From positions 1-44,692 of the forward strand of contig CAJCJI010000221.1 in NCBI GenBank assembly GCA_903970595.1: a DNA stretch of 44,692 nt, written 5' to 3'. The DNA comes from Verrucomicrobiota bacterium (GTDB lineage Bacteria; Pseudomonadota; Gammaproteobacteria; Nevskiales; Nevskiaceae). Both the position numbers and the translations under genes were made by a program. Positions within the stretch are counted from its first letter, which is position 1; each line of letters begins with the position of its first letter. A model generated the notes under the pieces. That model worked only from the letters and a program-made list of their open reading frames with translations. It searched no databases and was not told the origin of the DNA. Positions 17,719 to 26,634 of this stretch are shown piece after piece.

Positions 17719-19206
17719 ATGGAGCAATCGTTTGCAGCAGCATGGGGAACCTCGGGTTTCCTGCCGCACGGTTTCTGCCTGGCCTGGGATCCTGCGCTGC
17801 TGTGGACCACCGTGGTATCCCACGGCGTCATCGGGCTGTCCTACTTCTCGATCCCCTTCGCCATATTCCACTTCATGCGCCGCCAAAAGGACTTGAAGTT
17901 CAATGCGCTGTTCCTGATGTTCGGGCTGTTCATCCTGGCCTGCGGCGCCACCCATTTCATCGGCCTGGCCAGTATCTGGTTCCCGGCTTATCGCCTGGAA
18001 GCCGCCATGCTGGCCCTGACCGCGGGCGTGTCGCTGGCGACGGCCATCCTGATGTGGCCCCTGGTGCCGGAAGCTTCCAGGTTCCTCGACGTGCAAAAGC
18101 GCACGCGCGAGAAGCTGCAGAGCGCAAACCTGCAGCTGGAGGAAAGTTACGCCCGCCTGCAGCAGCACAGCGAGGATTTGACCCATATCGGCGAACTCAG
18201 CGCGGTGTTGCAGGCCTGCCAGGGCCTGGACGAGATGCAGGCGCCGATCAGCCGTTTCAACGCGGTTCTTTTCCCGGGCTATTCCGGTGCGCTTTACCTG
18301 ATGCATGCATCGCGCAACTACCTGGAATGCGTGTCCTGCTTCGGCGGCATGACCTGCGGCGCCCCAGTATTCAACCCGATCGACTGCTGGGCGCTGCGCC
18401 GGGGACAGCTGAATTGGCAGGGCCACAACGGCCTGCACTGCGCGCACGTGCCGGCAGCCGGCGCCGGCCGCTCGATCTGCGTGCCGGTGACCGCGCAGGG
18501 TGAGGTGATCGGCATCAGCTATATGCAGGCCGACGTCATGGTCGGCGAGTCCGAATTCGAGGGCAGCCGGCCGCACCTGGAGCAGATCGCCACCATGGTG
18601 GCCGACCGCATCGGCATCGCCGTGGCCAACGTCAAGCTGCGGGAGTCCCTGCGGCTCCAGTCGATTCGTGATCCGCTGACGAAGCTGCTCAACCGCCGGT
18701 TCCTCGAAGAATCGCTGCCGCGGGAACTATCCAGGGCCAAGCGCCAGGCCAGCCCCCTGGCGGTGATGATGATCGACGTCGATCACTTCAAGGAATTCAA
18801 CGACAGCTTCGGCCACGAAGCCGGGGATGCGGCGCTGCGCGTCATCGCCGAGCAACTCGACGACATGTTCCGCGGCAGCGACATTGCCTGCCGCTTTGGC
18901 GGAGAGGAGTTCGCCGTGGTGTTGCCGCAAACCACGCCGGAGCAGGCCCAGGAAAAGGCGCAGGAGTTGTGCCGCAGGATCCGCCAACTGGTGCTGCAGC
19001 ACCGGGAGCAGGTGACGGGCTCCCTGACCCTTTCCGTGGGTATTGCCGGATATCCGGCGAATTCCGGTGCCATGTCTGGGTTGATCGAGGCGGCCGACCA
19101 GGCCCTGTACCGCGCCAAGCGCGCAGGGCGCGATCAAGTGGTCCGTTGCGAAGCGATACCCTTGGTGATTTCAGGCGGAGGGCAGGCCGCGGGGGAACCC
19201 ACCTGA
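17719..19206 (+). CDS. Diguanylate cyclase with ethylene-receptor-like membrane domain, GAF and GGDEF
   Basis: A 495-residue protein. Residues about 14-120 form three membrane helices resembling the ETR1 ethylene-binding domain: FLPHGFCLAWDP, SYFSIP (41-46), and LACGATHF (73-80) with the copper-ligand pair C75/H79. The position of ETR1 Asp25 (ISD...LAYFSIP) is His35 here. A coiled-coil segment (about 128-160) and a GAF-like domain (about 165-310) follow. The C-terminal GGDEF domain is intact: metal-binding IDVDHFKEFND, inhibitory RxxD site R385-D388, and active site GGEEF at 394-398. It should make cyclic di-GMP with product feedback. GGGAGG lies 4-5 nt before the ATG. It is the next gene after the WXXGXW protein and near the pilus operon, suggesting surface-attachment control (inference). 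Confidence 0.92.
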   Translation: MEQSFAAAWGTSGFLPHGFCLAWDPALLWTTVVSHGVIGLSYFSIPFAIFHFMRRQKDLKFNALFLMFGLFILACGATHFIGLASIWFPAYRLEAAMLALTAGVSLATAILMWPLVPEASRFLDVQKRTREKLQSANLQLEESYARLQQHSEDLTHIGELSAVLQACQGLDEMQAPISRFNAVLFPGYSGALYLMHASRNYLECVSCFGGMTCGAPVFNPIDCWALRRGQLNWQGHNGLHCAHVPAAGAGRSICVPVTAQGEVIGISYMQADVMVGESEFEGSRPHLEQIATMVADRIGIAVANVKLRESLRLQSIRDPLTKLLNRRFLEESLPRELSRAKRQASPLAVMMIDVDHFKEFNDSFGHEAGDAALRVIAEQLDDMFRGSDIACRFGGEEFAVVLPQTTPEQAQEKAQELCRRIRQLVLQHREQVTGSLTLSVGIAGYPANSGAMSGLIEAADQALYRAKRAGRDQVVRCEAIPLVISGGGQAAGEPT

Positions 19207-19498
19207 GCCTGCCGGCCACTGCCAAAGAAGATCCGGCGAAGAACCGGTGACAGTTCCGCGTCCGGTATGCGGGTGCGCTGCGGCCCGGCTTGCATGCTTG
19301 ATTCCCGTGGCAAGGAGTCAGCCGATTGCGACCTGAACGGATGCCCTGGATCGGCACCATTTGTCCGCCCCCTGCAGCCGGATGTCGCCTGCACGGATTT
19401 TGGCCGATTTGGCTCCATTGAGACCGGGCATAAGAGTGTATGTTAGGAGCGCCGGGATCGCCCGGATACGTAGTGATTGAGGATCCGGGGTGTTGCCC

Positions 19499-19870
19499 AT
19501 GAAAGTGGATCATGAATTGATTTCTGCGGCGCTCGATGCCGTGCTGGAGCGCAACAAGGTTGCCCCCTACGGTGCCATTCCGCTGAAATCCCTGGCTCAG
19601 CACTGGGAGACCATCCGCCTGCGTTCCACGGATCTGGCCGCGGGAATCGAGGAGCTTTACAAACAGGGCCGCATCGATCTGGAAGCGCGGCGCGACGGCC
19701 TGTGGCTGCGGCGCAAGGGCAAGGAAACTCCGGCCAGCGGCGGTCCTTATTCAATGCTGCGCGCCTCGGTGCGCGCCATTGTCGTCGGCATTGCGCTGGA
19801 GCGCGTCAACAAGCGCCAGCCGGACGGCTATTCCGGTTTCGATCGGCGAGGTGCTGTGCGCGAGCCCTGA
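19499..19870 (+). CDS. Hypothetical protein, possibly winged-helix-like
   Basis: A 123-residue protein that I do not recognise. The N-terminal 70 residues are predicted helical (HELISAALDAVLERNKV, IPLKSLAQHWETI, LAAGIEELYKQGRI) and end in a short hydrophobic strand pair (IDLEARRDGLWLRRKG). This pattern is consistent with a small winged-helix or coiled DNA-binding fold; that is only an impression. The C-terminus has a hydrophobic segment and a basic tail. The ATG at 19499 follows GGATCCGGGG; an in-frame GTG at 19490 is possible. The preceding 292-bp gap (19207-19498) shows only a weak promoter-like TTGAGA/TATGTT pair at 15-bp spacing (19418-19444). Confidence 0.62.
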   Translation: MKVDHELISAALDAVLERNKVAPYGAIPLKSLAQHWETIRLRSTDLAAGIEELYKQGRIDLEARRDGLWLRRKGKETPASGGPYSMLRASVRAIVVGIALERVNKRQPDGYSGFDRRGAVREP

Positions 19871-20053
19871 TCGCTTGCCCGGCAAGTCCAGCGCGACGCA
19901 AGGCCGGAGCGTTGCGGTAATCTGCAGTTTTCAGCGTGTGGGCGAAAATCTGCTCAAGCATTGCGGACGCAGCCGTGGCCCTGCTTCGGCGAGGTCGCAG
20001 GCTGGATCGGCCTGACCTAGAATCCCGGGGAAGCCTGGGCGGCGAGGCGCTCG

Positions 20054-20082
20054 TTGCGCTGGCGGGCCGGGCTGACTACAAT
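20054..20082 (+). promoter_or_regulatory. Sigma-70 promoter of tRNA-Val
   Basis: TTGCGC (20054-20059), 17 bp, TACAAT (20077-20082), then a GC-rich discriminator (GCGCGGCTC) as seen at stringently controlled stable-RNA promoters. The expected start is about 7 nt before the mature tRNA 5' end. The rest of the 19871-20095 gap shows no gene. Confidence 0.75.
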
Positions 20083-20095
20083 GCGCGGCTCTGAC

Positions 20096-20170
20096 GGATG
20101 GTTAGCTCAGCGGTAGAGCATCGCCTTCACACGGCGGGGGCCACAGGTTCGATCCCTGTACCATCCACCA
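20096..20170 (+). tRNA. tRNA-Val (anticodon CAC)
   Basis: The 75-nt cloverleaf includes an encoded CCA end. The acceptor arm is GGATGGT / ACCATCC (20096-20102 with 20160-20166), followed by discriminator A and CCA. The D arm is GCTC...GAGC. The anticodon arm is TCGCC-TTCACAC-GGCGG, with anticodon CAC reading GUG. The T arm is ACAGG-TTCGATC-CCTGT. It reads the frequent GTG valine codon of a GC-rich genome. It has its own promoter and terminator, so it is a single-gene unit. Confidence 0.97.
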
Positions 20171-20203
20171 GATAAACTTCCAGGAACGCCAGCCGGAATT
20201 CCA

Positions 20204-20231
20204 TAACCCCGTGTAAAAAACGGGGTTTTTG
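20204..20231 (+). terminator. Rho-independent terminator after tRNA-Val
   Basis: Stem AACCCCGT (20205-20212), A-rich loop, ACGGGGTT (20220-20227), then TTT. It lies about 35 nt past the tRNA CCA. Confidence 0.85.
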
Positions 20232-21014
20232 TTGGCTTGCGCATGCTGGTCGCAAATCGCCGAGCGCGGGAAAGCCATCGCCGCCAACAAGCGGATGCTG
20301 CCGCAGCTGCTCCCGGCTAGCGCACACAGCCGCCCAAAACCGAATGCCTGTACCACTGGCGATGCCGTCTCGCGTGGCGCGTCGCATTCGTACGGTGCCA
20401 GGAAGGCGCTGCGATGCTCCGCGGAACTTCGCCATCCGCCAAATCCGGATTCTGCGCTGGAACCCGCTTCCGCTCGTTAGGTCCGCCTCGGCATCATGGA
20501 TCTGGTGTTGCCGCCGCGATCGATGCGGCTTTCGCATGGCGCCATTCGAGTCAAGTGGCGTGATGGTTTGCCGCGGCACTGCGCGCAACTGATTCCCGTC
20601 GCGGCGCTCACGCGAGCCTTGACGCGCCTCTGGCCAATCCCTTACCAAGCAGCAGGACATCCCGCACAAGCAACCAGCGACTTCAAAACAAACCTGCACG
20701 CGACCGGTCTTTCCTGCCTTCCGCATGCTCGTCATGCAATTCGCATGTCTGATTTGTCCTTATGGTTAAAGGCAGTATTCGACTACGGGTTTTCCTGTTT
20801 CCGCTTGCCGCCGGGCGCAAGCATCTTTTGTCACAACCGAAACCGATTGTCATGAACGCCTGTCGCTTCAATCGATTTGGCGGCATTGCCTTGAGCTTGA
20901 CGCCCGGCCGGATCAGCTGCGTCCTTTACAATTCTGCCGGATACAGCAAGGCACATACGGCTTGTAGTACCCTATTGCAGTTGTAAATTCATACATCAAC
21001 GAGGCAGACATTCA
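20232..21014. other. 783-bp intergenic stretch without a recognisable gene
   Basis: The region between the tRNA terminator and the HU gene. Open frames on both strands read as low-quality Arg/Ser/Pro-rich sequence with no family resemblance. One minus-strand frame ends in the familiar spurious 'GTGIEPVAPAV' translation of the tRNA. Base composition falls (more A/T) from about 20690 onward toward the HU promoter. I see no copy of the tRNA 3' end, no integrase remnant and no insertion sequence. A small RNA cannot be excluded. Confidence 0.5.
20962..20989 (+). promoter_or_regulatory. Putative promoter of the HU gene
   Basis: TTGTAG (20962-20967), 16 bp, TAAATT (20984-20989), in a locally AT-rich segment 26 nt before the HU start. 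An alternative is a TACAAT-like patch near 20930. Moderate match only. Confidence 0.4.
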
Positions 21015-21299
21015 ATGAGCGAAGTATTTACGCGCAAGCATCTGGTGGAATTGGTGGCGAAGAAGCACGATCTGTCGAAGGCGAAATCCGAGACTATTCT
21101 CCTGGATGTATTGGCGGATCTGGCCAAGGCGCTGAAGAAGGGACAGAAAGTCACGCTGTCTCCGTTCGGGACTTTTGAAGTCAAGAAGCGCGCGGCGCGC
21201 AAGGGCCGCAATCCGAAGACCGGAGCCCCGGTCAAGATCAAAGCCAAGAAGGTCGTGCGTTTCAAGTCTTACGCCGGCCTCAAGAACACGGTTGGCTGA
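21015..21299 (+). CDS. HU family DNA-binding protein
   Basis: A 94-residue histone-like HU protein that bends and compacts DNA as a dimer. An N-terminal helix-turn-helix dimer body (FTRKHLVELVAKKHDLSKAKSE) is followed by the VTLSPFGTFEVKKRAARKGRNPKTGAPVKI arm with the conserved GRNPxTG and the tip Pro that intercalates into DNA. The length fits HU (about 90). GAGG lies 10 nt before the ATG at 21015. It is monocistronic, followed by a strong terminator. Confidence 0.96.
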   Translation: MSEVFTRKHLVELVAKKHDLSKAKSETILLDVLADLAKALKKGQKVTLSPFGTFEVKKRAARKGRNPKTGAPVKIKAKKVVRFKSYAGLKNTVG

Positions 21300-21319
21300 T
21301 CGCTGCGCCTGTTAGCTGC

Positions 21320-21345
21320 AAGGGGGCCCCTGCGGCCCCCTTTTT
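21320..21345 (+). terminator. Rho-independent terminator after the HU gene
   Basis: Stem GGGGGCC (21322-21328), loop CCTGC, GGCCCCC (21334-21340), then TTTTT. It lies 22 bp past the HU stop. Confidence 0.95.
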
Positions 21346-21407
21346 CATTGCCGGCGAGGTAGATTCCACGGCCACCTGCAATCACCGATGCAACAGACCC
21401 TCAATCC

Positions 21408-24377
21408 ATGAACGATCACAAGGATGTTTTCGGGGAGTTGTCCGCCTGGCGGGCGGTAGACACGGGGCTGGCGCAATTGAAGCTCTCCGGTGCGCCCGCC
21501 GCGCGGGCTCCCGCATTGTGCCTGGACTACAACTTCAACGGAGCCAAGGGCTTTGTGGTGGCGAGCCGGGCTCTGCATCGCGCAATGCCTGCCGAATATT
21601 CCGTGCGCTTTCGTTTGCGCGGCCGCGCGGCGGTGAATCATCTCGAGCTGAAATTCGTCGATCCCACCGGCCTCAACGTATGGCGCCATGTGATCAAGGA
21701 TTTGAAGGTGCCGGCCAGGTGGCACCGGATCTGTATCTCCAGCCGCGACATCGAATTTGCCTGGGGGCCGGCGAGCGGCGGTCTTATCAAAGATCTTGGC
21801 GCGCTTGAAATTGCCATTGTCGCCGGCGAAGGCGGCGTTGGAACGCTGTGGCTGGCCGACCTGAAAATCGAGGAACAAGCTCCGCTGCAGGCTCCGCACC
21901 TCCGCGCGTCCAGCGCGCTGCTCGGCTTCGAGGCCGCCAAGGCACTTGCCGGCGGCAGCTGGAAGCCGCTTGCGGATGACCCGCGGCCGTGGATCGAGAT
22001 CGATTGCCTGCAGGTCCGCAGCATCGGCGGGCTGATCGTCGACTGGAGCGGCGGCGCCCCGGCCAGCGGCTTTCGCGTTCGCGGTTCGCAAGGCGGACGG
22101 CGCTGGCAGACCTTGTACAAGGCGGCACGGGCCGGCGGCAAGCGCAGCTATGTCTATCTGCCGGGGCTCCAGACCCGCTATGTCCGGCTCGAGATGACGC
22201 AGCCTGCGGCGGGCGCGGCGCTGCAATTGCAATCGTTCGAATTCTCGCGCTCGATCGATGCGTTCTGGAACAACATCGCCAATGCCGAGGCGCGCGGCTG
22301 GCACCCGCGCTGGCTGCATCGCGAGCAGAGCTTCTGGACGCCGCTGGGTACCGCGGCCGGCGCACCCACCGCGCTGATGAACGAAGAAGGCATGGTGGAA
22401 GTGTCGCCCGGCTCTTATTCGATCGAACCGATGTTGTGGATCGGCGGCCGGCTTTTCACTTGGGCCGATGTCACGCCCCGGCAGGAATTGCCCGAAGGCT
22501 GGATGCCGGTGCCCGTCGTGATCTGGGAAACCGCCGACTGGCGCCTGCGCATACAGGGCGAGGCGACGGTCAACGGCGCCGTGCGCCTGATCTATCGGCT
22601 GGAGAATCTCGCCGGCCAGGCTGTCGCGGCGCGCCTGTTTCTGCTGGTGCGTCCATTCCAGGTGACGCCGCCCTGGCAGAGTTTCCGCAAGGTGGGCGGG
22701 GTCAGCCGCATCCAGGCCCTGGAATGGCGCAACGGCGCGGTCTGCGTGAATGCGGAAAGCCTGATTGTTCCGCAGAAGCAAGCAGGCGGATTCGGGGCAA
22801 CGAGCTTCGACGAGGGCTGCATCGCGGCCAGCCTCGGCGCGGGAACGCTGCCATCCAATACACAAGTGCAGGATGCATTCGGCTTTGCCTGCGGGGCGCT
22901 GGCCTTCGACCTGGCGCCGCAGGCGCAGCAGACGGTGGAAAGCGTGGTGGTGTGCAAATCGTCAAATGCCAAAGGCTCGGACGGCGATCCGGCCTTCGAC
23001 TGGAGTGCCGCGCTTGCGCGGCAGGCATTCAGCGGCGCCTCCTGGACCATGGACGCGGTCAACACCCAGCGCACGGCCACGGCACATGTGCTGCTGACAC
23101 GCTCCGGTCCCGCGCTGCAGCCCGGTCCGAGGCGCTACGCGCGTTCCTGGATACGCGATGGCGCCATCATGAGCGCCGCGCTGCTGCGCACCGGGCATAC
23201 GCAGGAGGTGCGCGATTTCATCCGCTGGTATGTGCCGCACCAGCGCGCGGATGGCTTCGTGCCCTGCTGCGTGGACAGCACCAGCCCTGACTGGCTGGTC
23301 GAGCACGACAGCCACGGACAGTTGATCGCGTTGATCGCGGATTACCATGCCTTCACTTCCGATCTGGAATTCCTCGAGGAGTGCTGGCCGCACGTGGATA
23401 AGGCGGTGGCCTGTATCGGCGGCCTGATCGAGAGCGGCGGCTTGATGCCGGTATCGGTGAGCCATGAGGGCTACCTGGCGCAGCCGGTACATTCCTACTG
23501 GGACGATTTCTGGACGCTGCGCGGTTTGCGCGACGCCGTGAATCTCGCGCGCACGCTGGGCCGGCACGAACAGCTAGGGCAGTGGGAAACCTTGGCCGCG
23601 AATTTTGCCGCGGGCTTGTTTGCCTCGATCAAGAACACCTGCACGCAGCGCAAGCTCGACTTCATACCGGGCAGTGTCGAGTGGGCGGACTTCGATCCCA
23701 CCTCCACCGCCAATGCGCTCGCCCTGCTGGATGTGCCCGAGGGCCTGGACCGCAGCCTGCTCGAACAGACCTTCTCCACCCACCTGAGCCGCTGGCGCGA
23801 GCGGCGCAGCGGCGCGGTGCCCGCGCCGAACTATACGCCTTACGAGATCCGCATCATCGGCGCCCTGGTGCGCCTGGGCTGGCGCGAGCCCGCGCTGGAA
23901 TTGCTGCGCTTCTTCCTTTCGGACCGCCGTCCGCTGGCCTGGAACCAGTGGCCGGAAATCGTGTGGCGTGACCCCAGGGCGCCGGCCCATCTGGGCGATC
24001 TGCCGCATACCTGGGTCGCCGCCGAATACATCCTCGCGGTGCGCAGCTTGTTTGCCTATGAGCGCGAAACGGATCGCAGCCTGGTACTGGCGGCGGGGCT
24101 CGCCCCGGAGTGGATCCAAGGGGCCGGCGTGCGGGTGGACAGCATGCCGACGCTGTATGGCGCCCTGAGTTACAGCCTGAGCAGGATCGACGCGCGGACC
24201 TTGCGCTTCGACATCGCGGCGGGCGTCTCGGCGCAACTGGTCCTGCGTCCTCCGCTGCAGGCCCCGCTGCGCAGTGTGACGGTCAACGGCAGCGAGTGGC
24301 AAGGCTACGAGCGGGATGCCGTAAGCATTCCGCCGGGAGCGGCGGTCGTGATCTGCACGGCGTTCGAAGGGAGCTGA
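21408..24377 (+). CDS. Large discoidin-domain, six-hairpin glycosidase-like protein
   Basis: A 989-residue cytoplasmic protein (no signal peptide). In order: a beta-sandwich carbohydrate-binding-like region (about 30-155), a discoidin/F5/8-type C domain (about 185-283, WIEIDCLQVRSIGGLIVDWSG...RYVRLEM), a second beta region (about 290-530), and an (alpha/alpha)6-toroid region (about 545-890). The toroid contains RSWIRDGAIMSAALLRTG (W581, R583, D584), like the W-x-RD substrate-site motif of glucoamylase/debranching-type enzymes, and DWLVEHDSHGQLIALIADY. It is probably an intracellular glycoside hydrolase or phosphorylase acting on an oligosaccharide; I cannot name the family. The 3' end is 15 bp from the convergent GH3 gene, suggesting a shared substrate. 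The start at 21408 has no strong Shine-Dalgarno. Confidence 0.8.
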   Translation: MNDHKDVFGELSAWRAVDTGLAQLKLSGAPAARAPALCLDYNFNGAKGFVVASRALHRAMPAEYSVRFRLRGRAAVNHLELKFVDPTGLNVWRHVIKDLKVPARWHRICISSRDIEFAWGPASGGLIKDLGALEIAIVAGEGGVGTLWLADLKIEEQAPLQAPHLRASSALLGFEAAKALAGGSWKPLADDPRPWIEIDCLQVRSIGGLIVDWSGGAPASGFRVRGSQGGRRWQTLYKAARAGGKRSYVYLPGLQTRYVRLEMTQPAAGAALQLQSFEFSRSIDAFWNNIANAEARGWHPRWLHREQSFWTPLGTAAGAPTALMNEEGMVEVSPGSYSIEPMLWIGGRLFTWADVTPRQELPEGWMPVPVVIWETADWRLRIQGEATVNGAVRLIYRLENLAGQAVAARLFLLVRPFQVTPPWQSFRKVGGVSRIQALEWRNGAVCVNAESLIVPQKQAGGFGATSFDEGCIAASLGAGTLPSNTQVQDAFGFACGALAFDLAPQAQQTVESVVVCKSSNAKGSDGDPAFDWSAALARQAFSGASWTMDAVNTQRTATAHVLLTRSGPALQPGPRRYARSWIRDGAIMSAALLRTGHTQEVRDFIRWYVPHQRADGFVPCCVDSTSPDWLVEHDSHGQLIALIADYHAFTSDLEFLEECWPHVDKAVACIGGLIESGGLMPVSVSHEGYLAQPVHSYWDDFWTLRGLRDAVNLARTLGRHEQLGQWETLAANFAAGLFASIKNTCTQRKLDFIPGSVEWADFDPTSTANALALLDVPEGLDRSLLEQTFSTHLSRWRERRSGAVPAPNYTPYEIRIIGALVRLGWREPALELLRFFLSDRRPLAWNQWPEIVWRDPRAPAHLGDLPHTWVAAEYILAVRSLFAYERETDRSLVLAAGLAPEWIQGAGVRVDSMPTLYGALSYSLSRIDARTLRFDIAAGVSAQLVLRPPLQAPLRSVTVNGSEWQGYERDAVSIPPGAAVVICTAFEGS

Positions 24378-24392
24378 ATCATCCGGCCGCGT

Positions 24393-26540
24393 TTATTTGC
24401 ACAGACGGATCGTGCCGGCCAGCAATTGTGAGCGGTCGGCGCAAGGTCCCACCAGGATCTCGACTTCGCCCTCTTCGAATACCGGCAGCAGATCGGGGCC
24501 GAGGAAACGCAAGTCGGCCGCCGCAAGCGACAGGCTCACCGTGCCGGTTTCGCCGGGGCGCAAGGCGATCTTTGCGAACCCCCTCAGTTCCAGCAGCGGC
24601 CGCGCCACGCTCGCCAGCTTGTCGCGGGTGAAGAGGAATACGGTTTCCTCGGCGGCGCGCGCGCCGGCATTGGTGACGTCGACTTGCACCTCGACACTCT
24701 CCTTTTCGCTCAACTTGTCCGGCGTGAGGTGCAAGTCCTGCAGCGTGAAGCGTCCATAGCTCAGTCCGTGGCCGAAGGGATAGAGCGGCTCGTTGGAGAC
24801 GTCGAGATACTTGCTGGTGAAGTGATCGTCCGGATTTGCCGGTCTGCCGCTGGGACGCTGCGCGTAGAAGATGGGCATCTGGCCCAGCGCCCGGGGCCAG
24901 GTGATGGCGGTGCGCCCGCTCGGAGAAACGCGGCAGGTCAGCACATCGGCGATGGCATTGCCGGCCTCGCTGCCGAGGAACCAGGCCGCCAGTACGGCGT
25001 CGGCCTTGCCGGCCAGCCAGGGCACGATCAAGGGCCGGCCGGAGAACAGGATGACGATGACGCGGCAGCCGAGCTTTGCGGCGCGCTTGAACACCGCCTC
25101 GGCCAGCGCGCGCTGTTGTCCCGGCAATTCCGGGCTGGCACGACTCGCGGCCTCGCCGCTCATGGTGGCCCGTTCGCCCAGGCACAGGATGATGGCATCG
25201 GCGCCCTCGCACAGTTCGACGGCCTTGGCGATGCCGGCCTTGCGCGGCTCGTCGATGGCCACGCCGGAGGCCTGCAGGATTTCGGTACCTGGCAGTGCAG
25301 CGCGCAGGCCGGCCAGGACGCTCACCTGGCCTTCCGGTTCTCCCGCGGCCCACCAGGGGCCGCGCATCTCGGCGGGAGCGTCGGCGAGCGGGCCGATGAG
25401 GCATAGCCGTCGCGGGGCTGGCGGCAAGGGCAGGGTTTCCTGCTCGTTCTTAAGCAGTACGATGGCGCGCGCGGCGACGCTGCGCGCCAGCTTGCGGCGT
25501 TGTGCCAGCTGCTCGCTGCTTTCCGGTGTAGCGCCTCGGCGGTAAGGGTCGTCAAACAGTCCTAGTTGTTCCTTGAGCCGCAGCACCCGGCGCACCGAGG
25601 TGTCGATCTGTTCCATAGTGACGAGGCCGCGCTCCAGGGCGAGCGGCAGCCCGCGCCGATAGGCGTCGGCCATCATGTCGATGTCGACGCCGGCCTTGAG
25701 CGCCAGCGCCGCGGCTTCCGCCAGGTCGGCGGCAATACCGTGGCGGATCAGTTCGCCGATGGCGTTGTAGTCGCTGACCAGGACGCCGCCGAAGCCGAGC
25801 TGGCCGCGCAAGGTGTCGCGCAGCAGGGCAGCATTGGCCGTCATCGGGATGCCGGCCAGGTCGGTGAACGCAGGCATGATCGCCGCGACGCCGGCCTGCA
25901 CCGCCGCCGCGAAGGCCGGCAGGTGGATTTCGCGCAGCGTGCGCTCCGAGATGTCCACCGAGGCATATTCGCGCCCCGCCGTGACCGGGCCGTAGGCGCA
26001 GAAATGCTTGGCGCAGGCGGCCAGCGACTCCGCATCAGCCAATGCGGCCCCTTGCAGGCCCGAGACCTTCGCCCGGGCGATGCGCACCGCCAGCCAGGGG
26101 TCTTCGCCCGGGCCTTCCGCGGTGCGGCCCCAACGCGGGTCGCGGGATACGTCCAGCATCGGCGCGAAGGCCATCGCCAGTCCATCGGCGCAGGCTTCCC
26201 GCGCCGCCTCGCGCGCGGTCAGCGCCCAGCTAGCCGGATCGAACAAGCCTGCCTCGGCCAGCGGGATCGGAAACAGGGTGCGGTGGCCGTGGATCACGTC
26301 GAAGCCGATCAGCAGCGGGATTCCCAGGCGCGATTCCTCCACCGCCAGACGCTGCATTTGCCGCACCGGCTCCGGGCCGACCAGGTTCAGCAGATTGCCG
26401 ATGGTGCCGGCCTTGATGGCGTCGGTGGAGTCGCCGGCGATGAACGGGCCGGTTACGGCGTAGCCGGCAGCCGTCATGGTGAGCTGGCCGAGCTTTTCCG
26501 CCAGCGTCATCCGATCCAGCAGGCTTTCGATCCGGTTCAT
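24393..26540 (-). CDS. Glycoside hydrolase family 3 beta-glucosidase (BglX-like)
   Basis: A 715-residue GH3 enzyme hydrolysing beta-linked glucosides by retention. The N-terminal TIM-barrel domain has IPLLIGFDVIHGHRTLFPIPL, FAPMLDVSRDPRWGRTAEGPGEDPWL, ACAKHFCAYG and the nucleophile motif VSDYNAI (D257). The C-terminal alpha/beta sandwich has AIVLLKNEQETLPL and is followed by a fibronectin-III-like domain ending near the C-terminus. E. coli BglX is periplasmic, but this protein has no signal peptide from the chosen start at 26540 (AGGA just upstream), so it is probably cytoplasmic. The 39-residue upstream extension of the open frame has no signal peptide character and overlaps the divergent promoter region. 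Confidence 0.95.
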   Translation of the reverse strand: MNRIESLLDRMTLAEKLGQLTMTAAGYAVTGPFIAGDSTDAIKAGTIGNLLNLVGPEPVRQMQRLAVEESRLGIPLLIGFDVIHGHRTLFPIPLAEAGLFDPASWALTAREAAREACADGLAMAFAPMLDVSRDPRWGRTAEGPGEDPWLAVRIARAKVSGLQGAALADAESLAACAKHFCAYGPVTAGREYASVDISERTLREIHLPAFAAAVQAGVAAIMPAFTDLAGIPMTANAALLRDTLRGQLGFGGVLVSDYNAIGELIRHGIAADLAEAAALALKAGVDIDMMADAYRRGLPLALERGLVTMEQIDTSVRRVLRLKEQLGLFDDPYRRGATPESSEQLAQRRKLARSVAARAIVLLKNEQETLPLPPAPRRLCLIGPLADAPAEMRGPWWAAGEPEGQVSVLAGLRAALPGTEILQASGVAIDEPRKAGIAKAVELCEGADAIILCLGERATMSGEAASRASPELPGQQRALAEAVFKRAAKLGCRVIVILFSGRPLIVPWLAGKADAVLAAWFLGSEAGNAIADVLTCRVSPSGRTAITWPRALGQMPIFYAQRPSGRPANPDDHFTSKYLDVSNEPLYPFGHGLSYGRFTLQDLHLTPDKLSEKESVEVQVDVTNAGARAAEETVFLFTRDKLASVARPLLELRGFAKIALRPGETGTVSLSLAAADLRFLGPDLLPVFEEGEVEILVGPCADRSQLLAGTIRLCK

Positions 26541-26634
26541 CCAGTCCTGTTCACGTTTGTTTGCCCAGGGCCATCTCCAGCAAAGCCACGTATGATAGGT
26601 CGGCTGCGGGAAAACGCCAGCAAAGCCATCGCGG

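Noticed and set aside
19418-19444. Promoter TTGAGA-N15-TATGTT before the 123-residue gene
   Set aside because: Spacing of 15 bp and imperfect hexamers make it too weak to list as a feature.
20127-20735. A 202-codon minus-strand frame ending in GTGIEPVAPAV
   Set aside because: The ending is the well-known spurious translation of a tRNA gene read backwards; the rest has no family resemblance.
20096-21014. Integrated element at tRNA-Val
   Set aside because: The A/T-richer gap after the tRNA suggested a remnant, but there is no repeat of the tRNA 3' end and no integrase or phage gene.
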